From Bactrocera neohumeralis (taxonomy: Eukaryota; Arthropoda; Insecta; Diptera; Tephritidae), in contig NC_065921.1 of the NCBI RefSeq assembly GCF_024586455.1, positions 25,300,635-25,364,634 on the forward strand: DNA of 64,000 nucleotides. The letters are read 5' to 3'. Both the position numbers and the translations under genes were made by a program. The notes beneath the pieces were generated by a model. It was not told the DNA's origin and did no database searches. It worked only from the letters and a program-made list of their open reading frames with translations. Each line of letters opens with the position of its first letter. The first letter of the stretch is position 1. Below, in pieces: positions 20,001 through 28,049 of the stretch.

Positions 20001-20354
20001 TCAGTGTTTTATCAAAGAACTAGTTGTACGCAATTAAAATAATTATTTAAGTAATAATTACTTTTAAAATTTGACACATGACTTTCTTGTTTACATTTAT
20101 TACTGATATTTTGACAGTTCTTCTCTTCTTATGCAAACATTTTGTTTTGCCGTTCTGATCAAAAGGGCGCAAACTTCGAATTAATCTGAACTATTAACAT
20201 ATATTTACTGGCTATAATATACATATGTATGTATATTTATAAAAGTGTAAATATATGTTTATGTATTACGTGCCTTATTGAGCAAGGAATATTGCAAGTT
20301 GGTTCGACAAGTAATCCGAAACTTACCGCGCACAAAATTCCCTGGCGATAACAT
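1948..20354 (-). CDS. Spn42Da: Serpin with nine alternative C-terminal (reactive loop) exons, Spn42Da-like (whole gene span)
   Basis: Serine protease inhibitor of the inhibitory serpin fold. Common part: 20327-20354, 16298-17223 and 16062-16203, joined by phase 1 then phase 0 introns. The hinge exon ends one base into a codon and can splice to nine terminal exons at 15619-15809, 13332-13472 (frameshifted), 11451-11587, 11163-11293, 10396-10538, 8164-8303, 5998-6134, 2822-2961 and 1948-2072. All nine acceptors supply two bases to finish the split codon. The common exons give about 365 residues with the serpin core (NAIHFKGEW about 197-205, hinge EEGTEAAAAT about 356-365); each cassette adds 40-62 residues. 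With the first cassette the protein is about 428 aa. Drosophila Spn42Da, mosquito SRPN10 and Manduca serpin-1 use the same strategy of mutually exclusive loop exons. Orthology to Spn42Da is inferred from this layout and from the RKKR/HDEL isoform. The splice forms are predictions from sequence. Confidence 0.85.
2538..2707. mobile_element. Short MITE with 23-bp inverted repeats
   Basis: ACCTGGTCTACGGAAAGGG at 2549 is mirrored by CCCTTTTCGTAGACCAGGT ending at 2697, with two differences over 23 bases. The match extends outward as TATATG/CATATA. About 165 bases with no coding capacity, lying between serpin cassettes H and I. The superfamily is not clear. Confidence 0.6.
2822..2961 (-). CDS. Spn42Da: Spn42Da cassette H
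   Basis: Acceptor TTTTTTCTCTTAG|CT; 45 codons and TGA. The loop is A-VIFAGITSVGGGPPPPR followed by LFIADKPFAYIIKNKAN and LILFAGQKTKA. Small or aliphatic residues around the expected P1 (Gly-Ile-Thr) suggest an elastase- or chymotrypsin-like target; that is inference. It is separated from cassette G by a 3 kb stretch containing a nested transposon block. Confidence 0.83.
3800..5612 (+). mobile_element. Tc1/mariner-superfamily transposase remnant, interrupted
   Basis: Frames over 3800-4438 read IQLVQELKPTHVTSL, FSDEAADFWLNWYVNKQNC, ELPFHTEKTTVRCDLWVG and GENVTVNSDRYRSIVTDY. These follow the DDE core of an insect IS630/Tc1-type transposase (FSDEAHFWLNG.VNKQNCR type). The C-terminal part LERVG..TFERDNL ends at 4440. 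Its 3' tail (GAATGTTCTTTCGAATGATA onward) resumes at about 5511, after an inserted repeat at 4441-5497. A second copy at 13860-14450 is uninterrupted at this point and proves the insertion. Many stops; dead. Confidence 0.7.
4441..5497 (+). repeat. Hairpin-ended interspersed repeat (CAAGTAAGGAAGGGCTAAG family)
   Basis: It starts CAAGTAAGGAAGGGCTAAG followed by the hairpin GTTCGG..CCGAAC. It ends in a larger hairpin, TACTCTCG-TTA-GCAAC and its mirror GTTGC-GAGAGTA. Inside is a (GGACGGACA)n run at 5300-5350. A second copy lies inverted at 22216-23722. No coding potential. I recognise this as a very common tephritid repeat; no formal class is claimed. Confidence 0.75.
5998..6134 (-). CDS. Spn42Da: Spn42Da cassette G
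   Basis: Acceptor TTTCTACTTAACAG|CC; 44 codons and TAA. The loop is A-IFLGFSGPALPKPPPRK followed by FIADRPFVFLIKNKANF and VIFAGQKARR. It resembles cassette H in its proline-rich P' side and the KNKAN..FAGQK ending, so G and H look like an older duplication pair. The likely P1 is Phe or Ser. A second AG inside the exon (GGGCTTCAG|CG) could also be used but would break the shared phase. Confidence 0.83.
7010..7145. repeat. GA-rich simple sequence
   Basis: Imperfect (GA)n with GGGAGA interruptions. It is the left-unit counterpart of the GA tract at 8770-8880. The long serine/leucine-rich frames on the opposite strand come from it and are not genes. Confidence 0.8.
7440..7995 (-). mobile_element. 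Mariner C-terminal remnant (left copy)
   Basis: On the minus strand the frame carries the mariner C-terminus (RFSTPEEAVDAFRTHVL then CFKNWFKRV and NGEYF), followed by its 3' UTR. The central transposase region present in the right copy is deleted here. The same family also left a tail at 36890-37065 on the plus strand. Confidence 0.6.
8164..8303 (-). CDS. Spn42Da: Spn42Da cassette F
   Basis: Acceptor CGACTATTTACAG|CT; 45 codons and TGA. The loop is A-MIVQLCAFIPKQPP followed by RFNVNRPFVYLI and VPLFAGDCTKPEN. It is the left-hand duplicate of cassette E. Changes are concentrated in the loop (VQLCAFIPKQ against VQYCSFIAHPP) and at the N of NRPF, while the structural tail is unchanged, as expected if target specificity is what diverges. 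Confidence 0.85.
9180..10200 (-). mobile_element. Mariner transposase remnant (right copy)
   Basis: The minus strand reads TKKKERGQRFSTREEAE after a degenerate DFFLFP motif near 9320, and more N-terminal transposase sequence continues to about 9990. Many stops. It is the fuller of two copies created by the tandem duplication that also copied a serpin cassette. Confidence 0.6.
10396..10538 (-). CDS. Spn42Da: Spn42Da cassette E
   Basis: Acceptor TACTATTTACAG|CT; 46 codons and TGA. The loop is A-MMVQYCSFIAHPPPP followed by RFNVDRPFVYLI and VPLFAGDCTKPEN. Cys falls at the expected P1. From RPFVYLI to the stop it is identical in protein to cassette F, but the loop differs. It belongs to the right-hand copy of the tandem duplication. 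The open frame continues upstream through the intron, so the real exon boundary must be taken from the acceptor, not from the frame. Confidence 0.85.
10690..11015 (+). mobile_element. LINE ORF2 C-terminal fragment
   Basis: One frame reads WKDQVYSDLSVFGI then WDPAKDRGNWRRFVFSAQT and a stop. This matches the W.D.V..DL..LG....W...A.DR..WR..V ending of LINE ORF2 proteins of the type also seen at 19078, 38717 and 41586. It is a truncated 3' piece inserted next to serpin cassette E. Confidence 0.6.
11163..11293 (-). CDS. Spn42Da: Spn42Da cassette D
   Basis: Acceptor TTTTTTCAG|GC; 42 codons and TAA. The loop is G-MIMGRSLPALSPPAF followed by TVDHPFIFII and ISLFTGQIATP. The likely scissile region is Gly-Arg-Ser-Leu, so a trypsin-like target (P1 Arg) is plausible if the loop is one residue shorter than the consensus. 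The frame is clean throughout. Confidence 0.85.
11451..11587 (-). CDS. Spn42Da: Spn42Da cassette C
   Basis: Acceptor CTACTTTCAG|GC; 44 codons and TAA. The loop is G-MSISNCALEIDQTPLTF followed by KVDRPFMYTI and TVFVGKLAKP, the strand 4B/5B end of serpins. Counting seven residues from the hinge Thr puts Cys at P1 and Ala at P1'. It lies about 160 bases upstream (minus sense) of cassette D, the closest spacing of any two cassettes. Confidence 0.85.
11800..11935. repeat. Two-copy GA-rich tandem repeat
   Basis: Units beginning GAGTTAATG.AGAGA.A.ACAGAGA and ending AGCACAAAAAAATA occur at about 11805 and 11865. The second is expanded in its (GA)n part. Intronic. Confidence 0.6.
12320..12592 (+). 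mobile_element. Non-LTR retrotransposon 3' end
   Basis: The frame MEEDEVETTKHFLLDCSAF is the zinc-knuckle H...C part of a LINE ORF2 C-terminus. It is followed by a short tail and a terminal (TAACC)n-like run, CTAACCTAACCTAACC, at about 12577. 5'-truncated. Confidence 0.65.
12593..13331. other. Intron sequence, nothing recognised
   Basis: Open frames on both strands (about 100 aa minus, 70 aa plus) show no motif, no codon bias and no homology I recognise. I see no further serpin cassette (no F..D/N.PF signature with an acceptor) here. Confidence 0.4.
13332..13472 (-). pseudogene. Spn42Da: Spn42Da cassette B with a one-base frameshift
   Basis: The downstream part is clearly a serpin C-terminus: EFIANRPFFYAVVNSEQN, then LLFAGTVSNFRD and TAG. 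Upstream is an acceptor, TTCTTATCTAG|CG, from which the expected phase reads LIMYAESYLP. The 141-base exon is one base too long: at CCTTATGG (13439-13446 region) the two halves are in different frames. Spliced as usual it would read out of frame and stop within the exon. It is either a decayed cassette or a base error in the assembly. Confidence 0.65.
13860..14450 (+). mobile_element. Tc1/mariner-superfamily transposase remnant, second copy
   Basis: Same family as 3800-5612: EIQELPFHPKK, VENVAVNCDH and LERDNLQK are recognisable, ending in the tail ATGTTCTTTCGAATGATA. It lacks the repeat insertion of the first copy and so fixes its boundaries. It has its own stops and an A-run expansion near 13930. 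Confidence 0.6.
14451..15600. other. AT-rich intron sequence, nothing recognised
   Basis: Low-complexity A/T runs and no supported exon. This is the space between the frameshifted cassette B and the proximal cassette A, so any undiscovered cassette would be here. I searched for the loop-tail signature and did not find one. Confidence 0.4.
15619..15809 (-). CDS. Spn42Da: Spn42Da cassette A: furin-type loop, HDEL terminus
   Basis: Acceptor TTTTTTCATTAG|GC; 62 codons and a stop. The loop reads G-AVIRKKRCAMS, giving an R-K-K-R stretch of the proprotein-convertase type at or one residue past the expected P1. It continues EFHADHPFLYTI (serpin C-terminal signature) and SLFLGTV, then has an unusual acidic tail ending SENHDEL, a KDEL-type ER-retrieval signal. 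Drosophila Spn4A combines an R-R-K-R loop with HDEL and inhibits furin in the secretory pathway; the same role is inferred here. It is the cassette closest to the hinge exon. Confidence 0.9.
16062..16203 (-). CDS. Spn42Da: Spn42Da hinge exon
   Basis: 142 bases, acceptor CTCCACAG|CTTGGC and donor ACTG|GTAAGC. It encodes LGMARMFSKDAEFSNM.. through KAFIDVNEEGTEAAAAT. The last stretch is the inhibitory serpin hinge (P17 to P8), with small residues at P12-P9, so the gene should encode a true inhibitor. It ends with one base (G) of a split codon, which every downstream cassette completes. This is the branch point for alternative splicing. The plus-strand paralogue has an exon of identical length and phase (31355-31496). 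Confidence 0.93.
16298..17223 (-). CDS. Spn42Da: Spn42Da main serpin-core exon
   Basis: It encodes residues 10-318 of the serpin body after the acceptor TTCTAATTTCAG. It starts with the rest of a signal peptide (FLSFVLLLSVY), then an internal ATG at residue 28 (MSSHDQLVAQREF). That ATG could start a cytosolic form if used. Visible core motifs are NIIYSPFSIQ (64-72), ANKIYVMQGY (124-133), NAIHFKGEWKYQF (197-209), EMPYKDSDLSMVVILPN (252-268) and MPKFKAEYDIEL (301-312). No frameshift or internal stop. It ends ..NDALIN at donor GTAAATA (16297-16291), phase 0. Length is as expected for an inhibitory arthropod serpin. Confidence 0.93.
17320..18215 (-). mobile_element. Non-LTR retrotransposon remnant (RT and RNase H pieces)
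   Basis: On the minus strand 18215-18045 reads IPGAWKQVRVVFITKAHK then DFKPISLSSFLLKTL, the first conserved block of a LINE reverse transcriptase. At 17630-17330 it reads VTIHSDCRAAILNLSSLD and KGSLDSLSLISDYHS from RNase H. The middle is deleted. It lies in the first intron of the serpin, same orientation. Confidence 0.7.
18216..19075. other. Intron sequence, nothing recognised
   Basis: Short frames only (a 73-codon plus frame at 18647-18868 has no recognisable motif). Confidence 0.4.
19078..19625 (-). mobile_element. LINE ORF2 C-terminal remnant
   Basis: Minus-strand frame MYGAEAWTMTTSDEST, RVFERKVLRKIYGPLRVG, LRWLGYVARI and SFAWNLQLASHWKKKKR-like end. This is the region after the RT of a widespread fly LINE. 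Related copies occur at 38717-39260, 41586-42690 and 50330-50860. Confidence 0.75.
20327..20354 (-). CDS. Spn42Da: Spn42Da first coding exon (28 nt)
   Basis: ATG at 20354-20352 in the context ACAAAATG encodes MLSPGNFVR plus one base. It is followed directly by the donor G|GTAAGT (GTAAGT at 20326-20321). It leaves phase 1, matching the phase-1 acceptor CTAATTTCAG|AT at 17224/17223. The joined N-terminus runs MLSPGNFVR-D-TFLSFVLLLSVYTTTA, a plausible signal peptide with a hydrophobic core at residues 11-21. A reading that starts at the in-frame ATG at 17251 instead would run through the acceptor and is less likely. Confidence 0.7.
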
Positions 20355-20669
20355 TTTGTAGTTTATCTGCGTTTGTGATGATTTGTGATCTCTATATATT
20401 TATATTTGTTGTAATGTATAACTATGCTATCACTACACAATCAATACCACATATTTGCTGTTTACTTATTTTTTAATATTTAATATTGTATTTACTTGCA
20501 CAAAATATTTTTTGTTGATTTTCACAATAAATTTTTGGGCTCAACAAGTGCGCTCACAATTTTCTTTGCACTAAAATAACTTTCTTAAATATTTTACCCA
20601 AAAATTGTAAAAAACCTATTTATATTTATTCTATTTCACTTCTCACTATTTTATTCGCTTTTAAATTCG

Positions 20670-20720
20670 ATCAAAGTCACAACCGAACCGACGTGTGTGC
20701 ACAACGAGACTGAATCGGAA
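20670..20720 (-). promoter_or_regulatory. Core promoter (Inr + DPE) of the minus-strand serpin
   Basis: On the minus strand the sequence TCAGTC matches the Drosophila initiator TCAKTY, with A+1 at 20711. The DPE consensus RGWYV is met by GGTTG exactly at +28 to +32 (20684-20680). No TATA box is seen upstream. The predicted 5' UTR runs 20711-20355 and leads to the first ATG of the serpin with an adjacent strong donor. The exact Inr-DPE spacing and the gene context support this as a true start site; it is untested. Confidence 0.6.
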
Positions 20721-22215
20721 ATGTTACTGTACATGCTTGCACTTATCAGCGTGTTCGAAAGAATACCCAGAATAAAATATTGACAAACATTGTATTTGTG
20801 AATGTAGTTATAAATCAAGTAATAGCTTATATAGTTTTGATATTTTTATAAATATTGTAAAAAGATGAGCAAAAATCAAAAATGGCGCAACAGTCAAAAC
20901 ATTTTTATGATAAAAAAATATAAAAAATGAATAAAAAAACAAATAAAAAATTTTATTAATAATAAAAATGCACAATATTTTTACATAAAAAATTAAAATA
21001 TAGTTTTGCAAAAACGAAAAAAAGCTCAATGCGCTAGTCACAAGCGCGAGGGACAAAGCTTCGAAAATAAGTCAGCATCTTCCACTCCGAAATTTATAAA
21101 TTAGTAACTAAACAGCCATATTAGGCATATGAAAAAGTTGAATAAAAATAGTTACAAATAGAAAAAAATTATTTGTTAATAAAAAAGTCAAACAATTTGA
21201 AGGTATATCTCATTGAAAAGCTGAGAAAAAATCGTGAACAATATACCGCCTAGTTATTTTCATAATGCAAAACTTTTTTTTTCGTATATGAAGATATTTA
21301 AACTCACTTTTTTCGAGAGTGGCAATTTTGAAAATTTATAAATTCATATATATAAATCAAAAGAAAAAAATTACTTGTCCGATATTTTGTCTCAATGAAT
21401 AAAAAGGATGTTTTGTACGAAAAAAATTTCTAATGTAAATTTTGGATGGCTGGAAAGACTCATATGGTATATAAAAAAAATATACAAAAGGCATAAAAAA
21501 TAAAAATATAAAAATTAAAGAATTGAAAAAAAAAAAAAAAAAAATTAAATGAAAAATAAAAAAAATCAATTAAAAAATAAAAAAAAATTTAAAAATAAAA
21601 AAATTAAAAAAAAAAAATTGGAGAAATGAAAAAATTTGATATTAATAAATCTTTAAAAAATAAATTTTAATATTATATAAATATTAGAAGCATATATTTT
21701 ATTCAATATATTTTTATTTACTTTAAGTATTTTACTTATAATTATACGCTATTTTTGTATAAAGAATTTGTAGTTTTCTCTATAATTTTTGTTATTTATA
21801 AATAATTACATTAATATAATTATATTATAATTATAATAATTACATACATTTAAACTTTTAATGCTTAGTTATTCAAAACCAAACGCTTACTAACTGCAAA
21901 CTATATATGTATGTACATACATACATATTACGACGGTTTGATCCACGCAAATAGATATTGGGAAAACCAAAACCAAAGGTGTTTCCCAAACGAATATTTT
22001 CATATAAGTATAAAGCACGTATAAGGTAAATCACCCACTTTTTATCCATAAAATGCCACGAAGTCTAGTTTTGGTATAAAATCCTCTACACCTTAAATAG
22101 ACTTAAAAGTAAATAACAGATATTTCGGGATTTACGTTTTTCTCGTTTATTTTGATGTGGAATCCTTTTACGTCAGTTACATTACGTTTTATTAACCATT
22201 AAATTCTATTATTGT
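20712..22215. other. Upstream region of the serpin promoter; strongly AT-rich
   Basis: No gene. 21470-21640 is almost pure A with scattered T (runs over 15 A), and hydrophobic frames on the opposite strand come from it. A GTATGTACATACATACAT palindrome lies near 21910. Confidence 0.5.
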
Positions 22216-23722
22216 TTTTATACTCTTGCTACATGTTGCTACAGAGTATAATAGTTTTGTTCACCTAACGGTTGTAGTATCACCTAAAACTAATTGAGAT
22301 AAATATAAGGTTATATATACATATATATAGATAAATGATTCGGATAACTAGAAAAGTTGAAATTTACGTGGCTGTCTGTCTGTAAGAAACTTTGCCCACA
22401 AAATGCCATTAATCGAAAACGAAAAAAGTCTTAACTAAGCACTAAATTAAATAATTATTTGGCGCAGAGGATTGCAGTACCGAGGGACGTCTCTGAGCTA
22501 AACATTTGGAAAAAGTTGGCGTGGTTCACCCTCTATTCGGTTTTATTTACATAACTCCTAAACCACCTAAGCTACAATAACCAAATTCACTCACGACAAA
22601 TCCCTTTTGCACCTCTATCGACACTGTAAAAGTGGATGAAATCGGAAGATAACCCCATCCACCGGAAAGGTATGAGAGGGTTTTTTGTGAGCCGTTGTAA
22701 AAATAGGCTGATAGGCCTGACATCACCCTATATAAATAATGTACGCTTATGACCAAAATTGTCCAAATCCAACCAAAATTGTTCAAGGCCATAGGTACCG
22801 AATATGTGGACTCCAGCATCTATATTATACGTAGTTGACTTTTGACCGAAAATATCGATCAAGGTATGGGATATACATACAATTAAAATTCAGAGATAAT
22901 CTTTTTTCCGTTAATAGTATCTCTGTATATCAAAAAGAAGTTGAGTGGGTTCAAACTTCCCTGAGCCCTCATATACCTAATATAAAGATTTTCGAGCTCC
23001 CGGGTGACTTTATACCGGTATATACGGGTAAATTATCTCAATGAAAATGAAATAACGCGTTTTACTCATAACAGTGTATCTTTGTGCCTAAAATTGGGCG
23101 ATAACTTGATCTAGTTCTCACATAACTAGGATTTCCGAACTTCCGACTGACTTTAGACCATATTATTGGTGTTTACATGTGAGGTAGGTTAATGAAACCC
23201 AGGGAACATTTTTTTAGTATGTGGCATGTAGTTAATAGATAAAACCGGGTCGATGCTATCCCAACTCACATATACTACATATCGTCACCTGAAATGCAAA
23301 ATAACGTAACAACATTTTCGGAAATTTACAGAGGAGGGAATGAACCACGTAATAAAATGAAACATAAGTGAAACAAAATTTAAATATTGGTTAAAACTGG
23401 GTTATATCTGATAGCCGAACCTTAAAATGTTGGACATATGTACTTATATGTACTATGTAATTTGAAGTAGTGGATCGTAATCAATGAAGCACTCAATTTC
23501 GAATTTTTTGCTGATACGTTATTTTGCATTTTAGGTGACGATATGTATAATGATTTTCGTTTTTCTAACAAATCTTATGCCGAATAAGTCGGTCAGTCCG
23601 TAGATTCCGATTCTCTTGTTGACGCTTTACCTACATCTTAAGGTATTTCCCTGGCTTTGATTCTTGAAAGTTTCAAGAGTGTAAAATGTTCGGTTGCACA
23701 CTTACTTAGCCCTTCCTTACTT
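22216..23722 (-). repeat. Hairpin-ended interspersed repeat, second copy (inverted)
   Basis: Reads as the reverse complement of the 4441-5497 family: its right end is CTTAGCCCTTCCTTACTTG and its left end carries the TATACTCTTGC..GCTACAGAGTATA hairpin. It is longer than the first copy (about 1.5 kb against 1.06 kb), with diverged interior. Confidence 0.65.
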
Positions 23723-24160
23723 GTTTTTAACTTCTATTTATTGTTGCTATAAAATAAAAATCCCCAAAAAACTAATTTCATCATCCACATTTCATATTCT
23801 CTGTCGTACTCGTGCTGCGCAAAGAGCGATAAAAGAAGAGAGCAAAAAGAGGTAAGGAAAAGGCCGGGCAATTGTTTACGTACTATGGTTGTTGTTGCTA
23901 ACAATTGTAATATTTCATGACGGCAATAAACAAATTTCGGATACTATTGTGAAGCATGATTCATCGCAACTTTGTTAAGCTTTAAGTTTTTGGCTGTTTA
24001 AGGGGTTAAACGTCAACTGATAGAATACATTAGCTAAAAGATGTTTTGCATAACAATCGTAGGGATTTCCCTCAATTTTTGACTAAATTTTCAATTCAGG
24101 AAGTGAAATTGTTTCTTTGTTGGTAAGAAATACTATTATTTTTATTTCCTTATGAATTTT

Positions 24161-24960
24161 TATACCCTGAACAGGGTATATTAAGTTTGTCACGAAGTTT
24201 GTAACAACCAGGAGGAAGCGTCGGAGACCTATAAAGTATATGATCAGTATGTTGAGCTGAGTCGATTTAGCCATGTCCGTCTGTCTGTCTGTCCGTCTGT
24301 ATATATGAATTAGTCCCTCAGTTTTTAAGATATCGTTTTGAAATTATGCAAACGTCATTTTCTTTTCAAGAGGCTGCTCATTTGTCGGTACTGCCGATAT
24401 CGGACCACTATAACATATAGCTGCCGTATAAACTGATCGGTCGGAATCAAGTTCTTGTATGAAAAACTTTCACATTTGACAATGTATCTTCACGAAAGTT
24501 GGGATAGATTATTTTCTAAGACAACAATGTAATCTCCGAAGAAATTGTTCAGATCGGATAACTATAGCTTATAGCTACCATGCAAACTGAATGATCGGAA
24601 TCTGGTGCTGGTATGGAAAACTTTTGCATTTGACGTGGTATCTTAAGGAAATTTGGTATAGATTATTTTCTAAGGCAACAATTGTTCAGATCGGCTCACT
24701 ATAGCATTAGTTGCCATACAAACCGAACGATCGGAATCAAGTGCTTGTAGGGAAAACTTTCGCATTTGACGTGGTATCTTCACGAAATATGACGTGGATT
24801 ACTGCTTAAGGTAATAACATAATCTCCGAAAAAATTGTTCAGATTGGATTACTGTAGCATATAGCTTCCATACAAACTGAACACATAGTTACTAAAAGAA
24901 ATGAACCTGTGAAGGGTATATTAGTTTCGGCGCAGCCGAAGTTAACGTTTTTTCTTGTTT
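24161..24960 (+). repeat. Hairpin-ended interspersed repeat (TATACCCTGAACAGGGTATA family)
   Basis: It starts with the palindrome TATACCCTGAACAGGGTATA, then GAGCTGAGTCGATTTAGCC and a (GTCTGTCC)n stretch. It contains repeated TATAGC..CCATACAAACTGA modules and ends with the hairpin TTCGGCGCAGCCGAA and GTTAACGTTTTTTCTTG. No ORF. Other copies: 48678-49340, 58027-58457, and inverted at 29009-29533 and 33118-33535. Confidence 0.75.
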
Positions 24961-25825
24961 ATTACTAAATTTGAGGCCAGTTGGTTCGCTAAAATGTTTT
25001 CCTAGTAGGTTGAAGGTAGGCAATGTGATAAGACGCTTCACTTTTGGCTACATAAGTATGTACATACGAGTATAAAAAAGTAGATATGTATGTATCGTGA
25101 ACAAGTTTCATATCTTCAAGTTACTTATGCATTGTCATTCTATTATTTATGTCACTATCTTCCTCAATTAATGCCTAATAATAACAAAAATAAGATTGCG
25201 TCAGGCAACGTCATTAATATAATGAACTGTCAAGCTTTCATACTAATAGTAAACAAAGCTTTCGCCGCATTTCGTTAATGACGTTACGACCCATGTGTTT
25301 ATTTGTCAAAGGCACAAAAAAAACAGCACGAAACTCGAATTATCTATATTGCTTTTATTTTTGTTGAGATGAGCATTTTCCATTTGATTTGAGCAACTCT
25401 TCAAAGATAACTACATTTTAAAATCAATGAAGTAGTAAGTACCGACTCATTATAAAATATTAAAATTTTTAGACATTTGTTATCTTATTTTTGTAAATAT
25501 GTGTATGGTATATGTACATAAGTATACCAAGTCCTATATACTTGTACATTGCCCTCTTAAAAACTTATGATACATCACCAATTCGAGACTGAATAAATTT
25601 TTTACTTTACTTTGTCGGCCATTTATTATATTTCTCTTTAAACAGACATAATCTACATATCTTTAAGTAAATGTACATACATAAATATTTTCTTACAAAA
25701 TCAGTTACAGTTAATTTTTGCAGCGCGGGAACAATGCTGTCACAATGGAACAAAGCAACCAGCTGTTTTTGTTTACAATTCGTACACGAGTGTCATTATT
25801 TTATGGCAGCTTTTGTGTAAAGACT
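24961..25825. other. Intergenic, nothing recognised
   Basis: AT-rich unique-looking sequence without supported features. Confidence 0.4.
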
Positions 25826-25827
25826 AT

Positions 25828-26165
25828 GTGAACTTCGTATGTTAAGTTTGCTACGAAGTTTTTAACATCCAAAAGGAAACGTTACCTTGTCGAAAACTAT
25901 AGTAGACCGCTTAAAATCGCGATAAAAACCATTATTTAAGATCTTTTCCCTTATTAAGAAAGCTTATTTCGACTTGAAGGTTATTTTTATCAAACAAAGT
26001 GGCTAGACAGAACCAGTCAAATGTCTTTTGTTGAAAGCAAACCTTTATCTGGTTACGTTTTCCGATGTAGTTATGTACATACATACATATATGTTTCCTG
26101 TTAGAAATTCATCTGGAAAGGGTATTCTAGCTTCAGAGCAGCCGAAGTTTAAGCTTCTTCTTGCT
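25828..26165 (+). repeat. Degenerate partial copy of the TATACCCT-family repeat
   Basis: AAGTTTGCTACGAAGTTT at the left and GCAGCCGAAGTTTAAGCTTC at the right match the ends of the family; the centre is largely replaced. Confidence 0.5.
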
Positions 26166-26264
26166 TTTGTAATAAAATTGCTTAAGATAAGTAATTGAGG
26201 AGCGTGAACTAAAAGTACTTATTCATCATTACTTTCCATTATTTGGCGGCATATCTACGCTACA

Positions 26265-27370
26265 AAGGGTGTTGTTGTTAGAGAAATATTTTTTTAGGAT
26301 AAAGAAAAATGATTGAAAAGTCCAATATATTGGCTTTATAAGTTTGTAAATTTTATGAAAGTTCATGCCTTATTTGCAAGGATCATCTTATTGGTCCATT
26401 TTTACACCACTTTTTCTGGAAAAAATTGAAACGACAGGCACAAATAAGTGCCGTAGTTTCGAGAATATTGCTGTCACTGGCGCATCAATTGAGGAAGAAC
26501 CAAATCAGTCTCTCACACGCTGTTCTCCAGCGTTGTGTATCTCTGTGACGTCGTTGGGACGTATTTTGCGAAAAGATCTTGGTCTACATCCTTACAAGAT
26601 CACATTGACGCAAGAACTGAAACCGCTTGACCACAAGAATCGTCGTATGTTCGTGAATTGCGCTGAGCAACAACTTGAAAATGATTGATCAGCGATGAGA
26701 CTCATTTCTGGCTAAATGGCTTCGGCAATAAGCAAAATAAGCGTTATTGGTCAGGCAGCAATCCACATGTACTCCATGAGTCACAATTGCATCCAGAAAA
26801 AATAGGGTTTGCTGCGGTTTATGAGTCGTCGACGTTCTTCCGTGATGATCAAGACCGTTACTGTGAATGGGAGTCGCTACCGCTCAATGATAACCGACTA
26901 TTTGTGGCCCGAATTAGATGATATCGACTTGGACAATATGTAGTTCCAACAGGACGGCGTCACAAGCCACACAGCGAACAAAGTTTGGTGAAAGTTTTAA
27001 CTTACGAAATGATCCAGTCGATTTCCGCCTCGGTCGTGCGATTTGATGTCGTTGGGCTATTTCCTGTGGGACTACGTCTGGTCTATGATCTATACCAACA
27101 AGCTAGCGACGATTGATGAACTTCGTGCGAATACTCGTATCGAACGTAAAATTGCAGCAGTATCGGCCAATTTATGCTTGAAAAGCGTAGAAAATTGGGT
27201 TCAACATCTGGACTTCTGCAAGCGTGCTCGTGATGGCCATGAAAAAACAATCGAGTTCCATACACAATGGCATCGAATATACTTTCACAGGAATAAAGAA
27301 ATTCTTTGATATCCCAAACCTTTTTATTAAAAAAAAACTTTTGTAGCGCTCTTATTGAAAAACCCGTTAC
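26265..27370 (+). mobile_element. Mariner/Tc1-type transposon, decayed but near full length
   Basis: Three frames cover a transposase. 26365-26688 has the N-terminal part (TSLGRILRKDLGLHPYKI). 26685-26921 has SDETHFWLNGFGNKQNKR and VYESSTFFRDDQ with TVTVNGSRYRSMITDYL-like text in an overlapping frame. 26940-27309 has QQDGVTSHTAN, LGYFLWDYVWSMIY and ENWVQHLDFCKRARDGH. The three DDE-core segments are all recognisable but split by frameshifts, so it is inactive. The right end has the inverted repeat TTTTGTAGCGCTCTTATTGA; the left end is decayed. An internally deleted relative is at 36203-36591. Confidence 0.7.
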
Positions 27371-28040
27371 TTTAGTTCAGGTTATTTGTATACCTAATAT
27401 TAGCACTGACTGTAAAATTTACATGCCCGTATGGGCTTAGCCCGGTATGTGTATGTATCGCTCAATTTTCTCTCCATATTGTCTTTCTTTATTTGCTCCA
27501 AAGAATGTGCAATAAAAATAAACACTCTACTGATTACTCATTTCGTATTTATCGCATTCGAGTAGATAGTGGGTACTTGTACGCACAAAATAAGATATTA
27601 TGGCTTTTAGTACTGTGGTAACCTTGTCGAGTGTAAGTCTGAAATTTGTTGTGCGAATTTTGTAGCACAAATTAGCATATATTTCAATATATACGACTTT
27701 TTCTTGTTCGCGGTTATTGGAAAAATATGTATTTTTTTTACGTTTTGTTTACAATCGGAGTTCGTTGTTGTTTATAAACAATCTGCCACAGGTGATGTTT
27801 GAATGACCCCACTTCCTGTCAGCAAGTTACACTGACTTAAAGCCAGAATGCCCGCGAGAGCGTTAGCGTGTGAGAAAGTCTTAAAAATTATAACAACAAC
27901 AAAGCGTACACAACACTCGGCTTTAAATCGCGGTTTTCCCGTTTATTTGTTTATTTCGTTATACATATGTGTGTGTGTATAATAATAAATATTTTTTATT
28001 TGTTTTTCCATGCACCGATTCGCATTCAAAGCTACATTAA
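27371..28040. other. Region upstream of the plus-strand serpin
   Basis: No coding feature. It holds the presumed upstream regulatory DNA of the serpin whose ATG is at 28171. No transcription-factor site is claimed. Confidence 0.4.
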
Positions 28041-28041
28041 C

Positions 28042-28049
28042 TATATAAA
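28042..28049 (+). promoter_or_regulatory. TATA box candidate for the plus-strand serpin
   Basis: TATATAAA, followed about 31-38 bases later by TTAGTTTCATTAG where an Inr-like TTCATT occurs. It sits about 125 bases before the predicted start codon, a reasonable 5' UTR length. Motif evidence only. Confidence 0.35.

Noticed and set aside
21357..21640. Phenylalanine-rich hydrophobic frame
   Set aside because: Comes from poly-A/T sequence.
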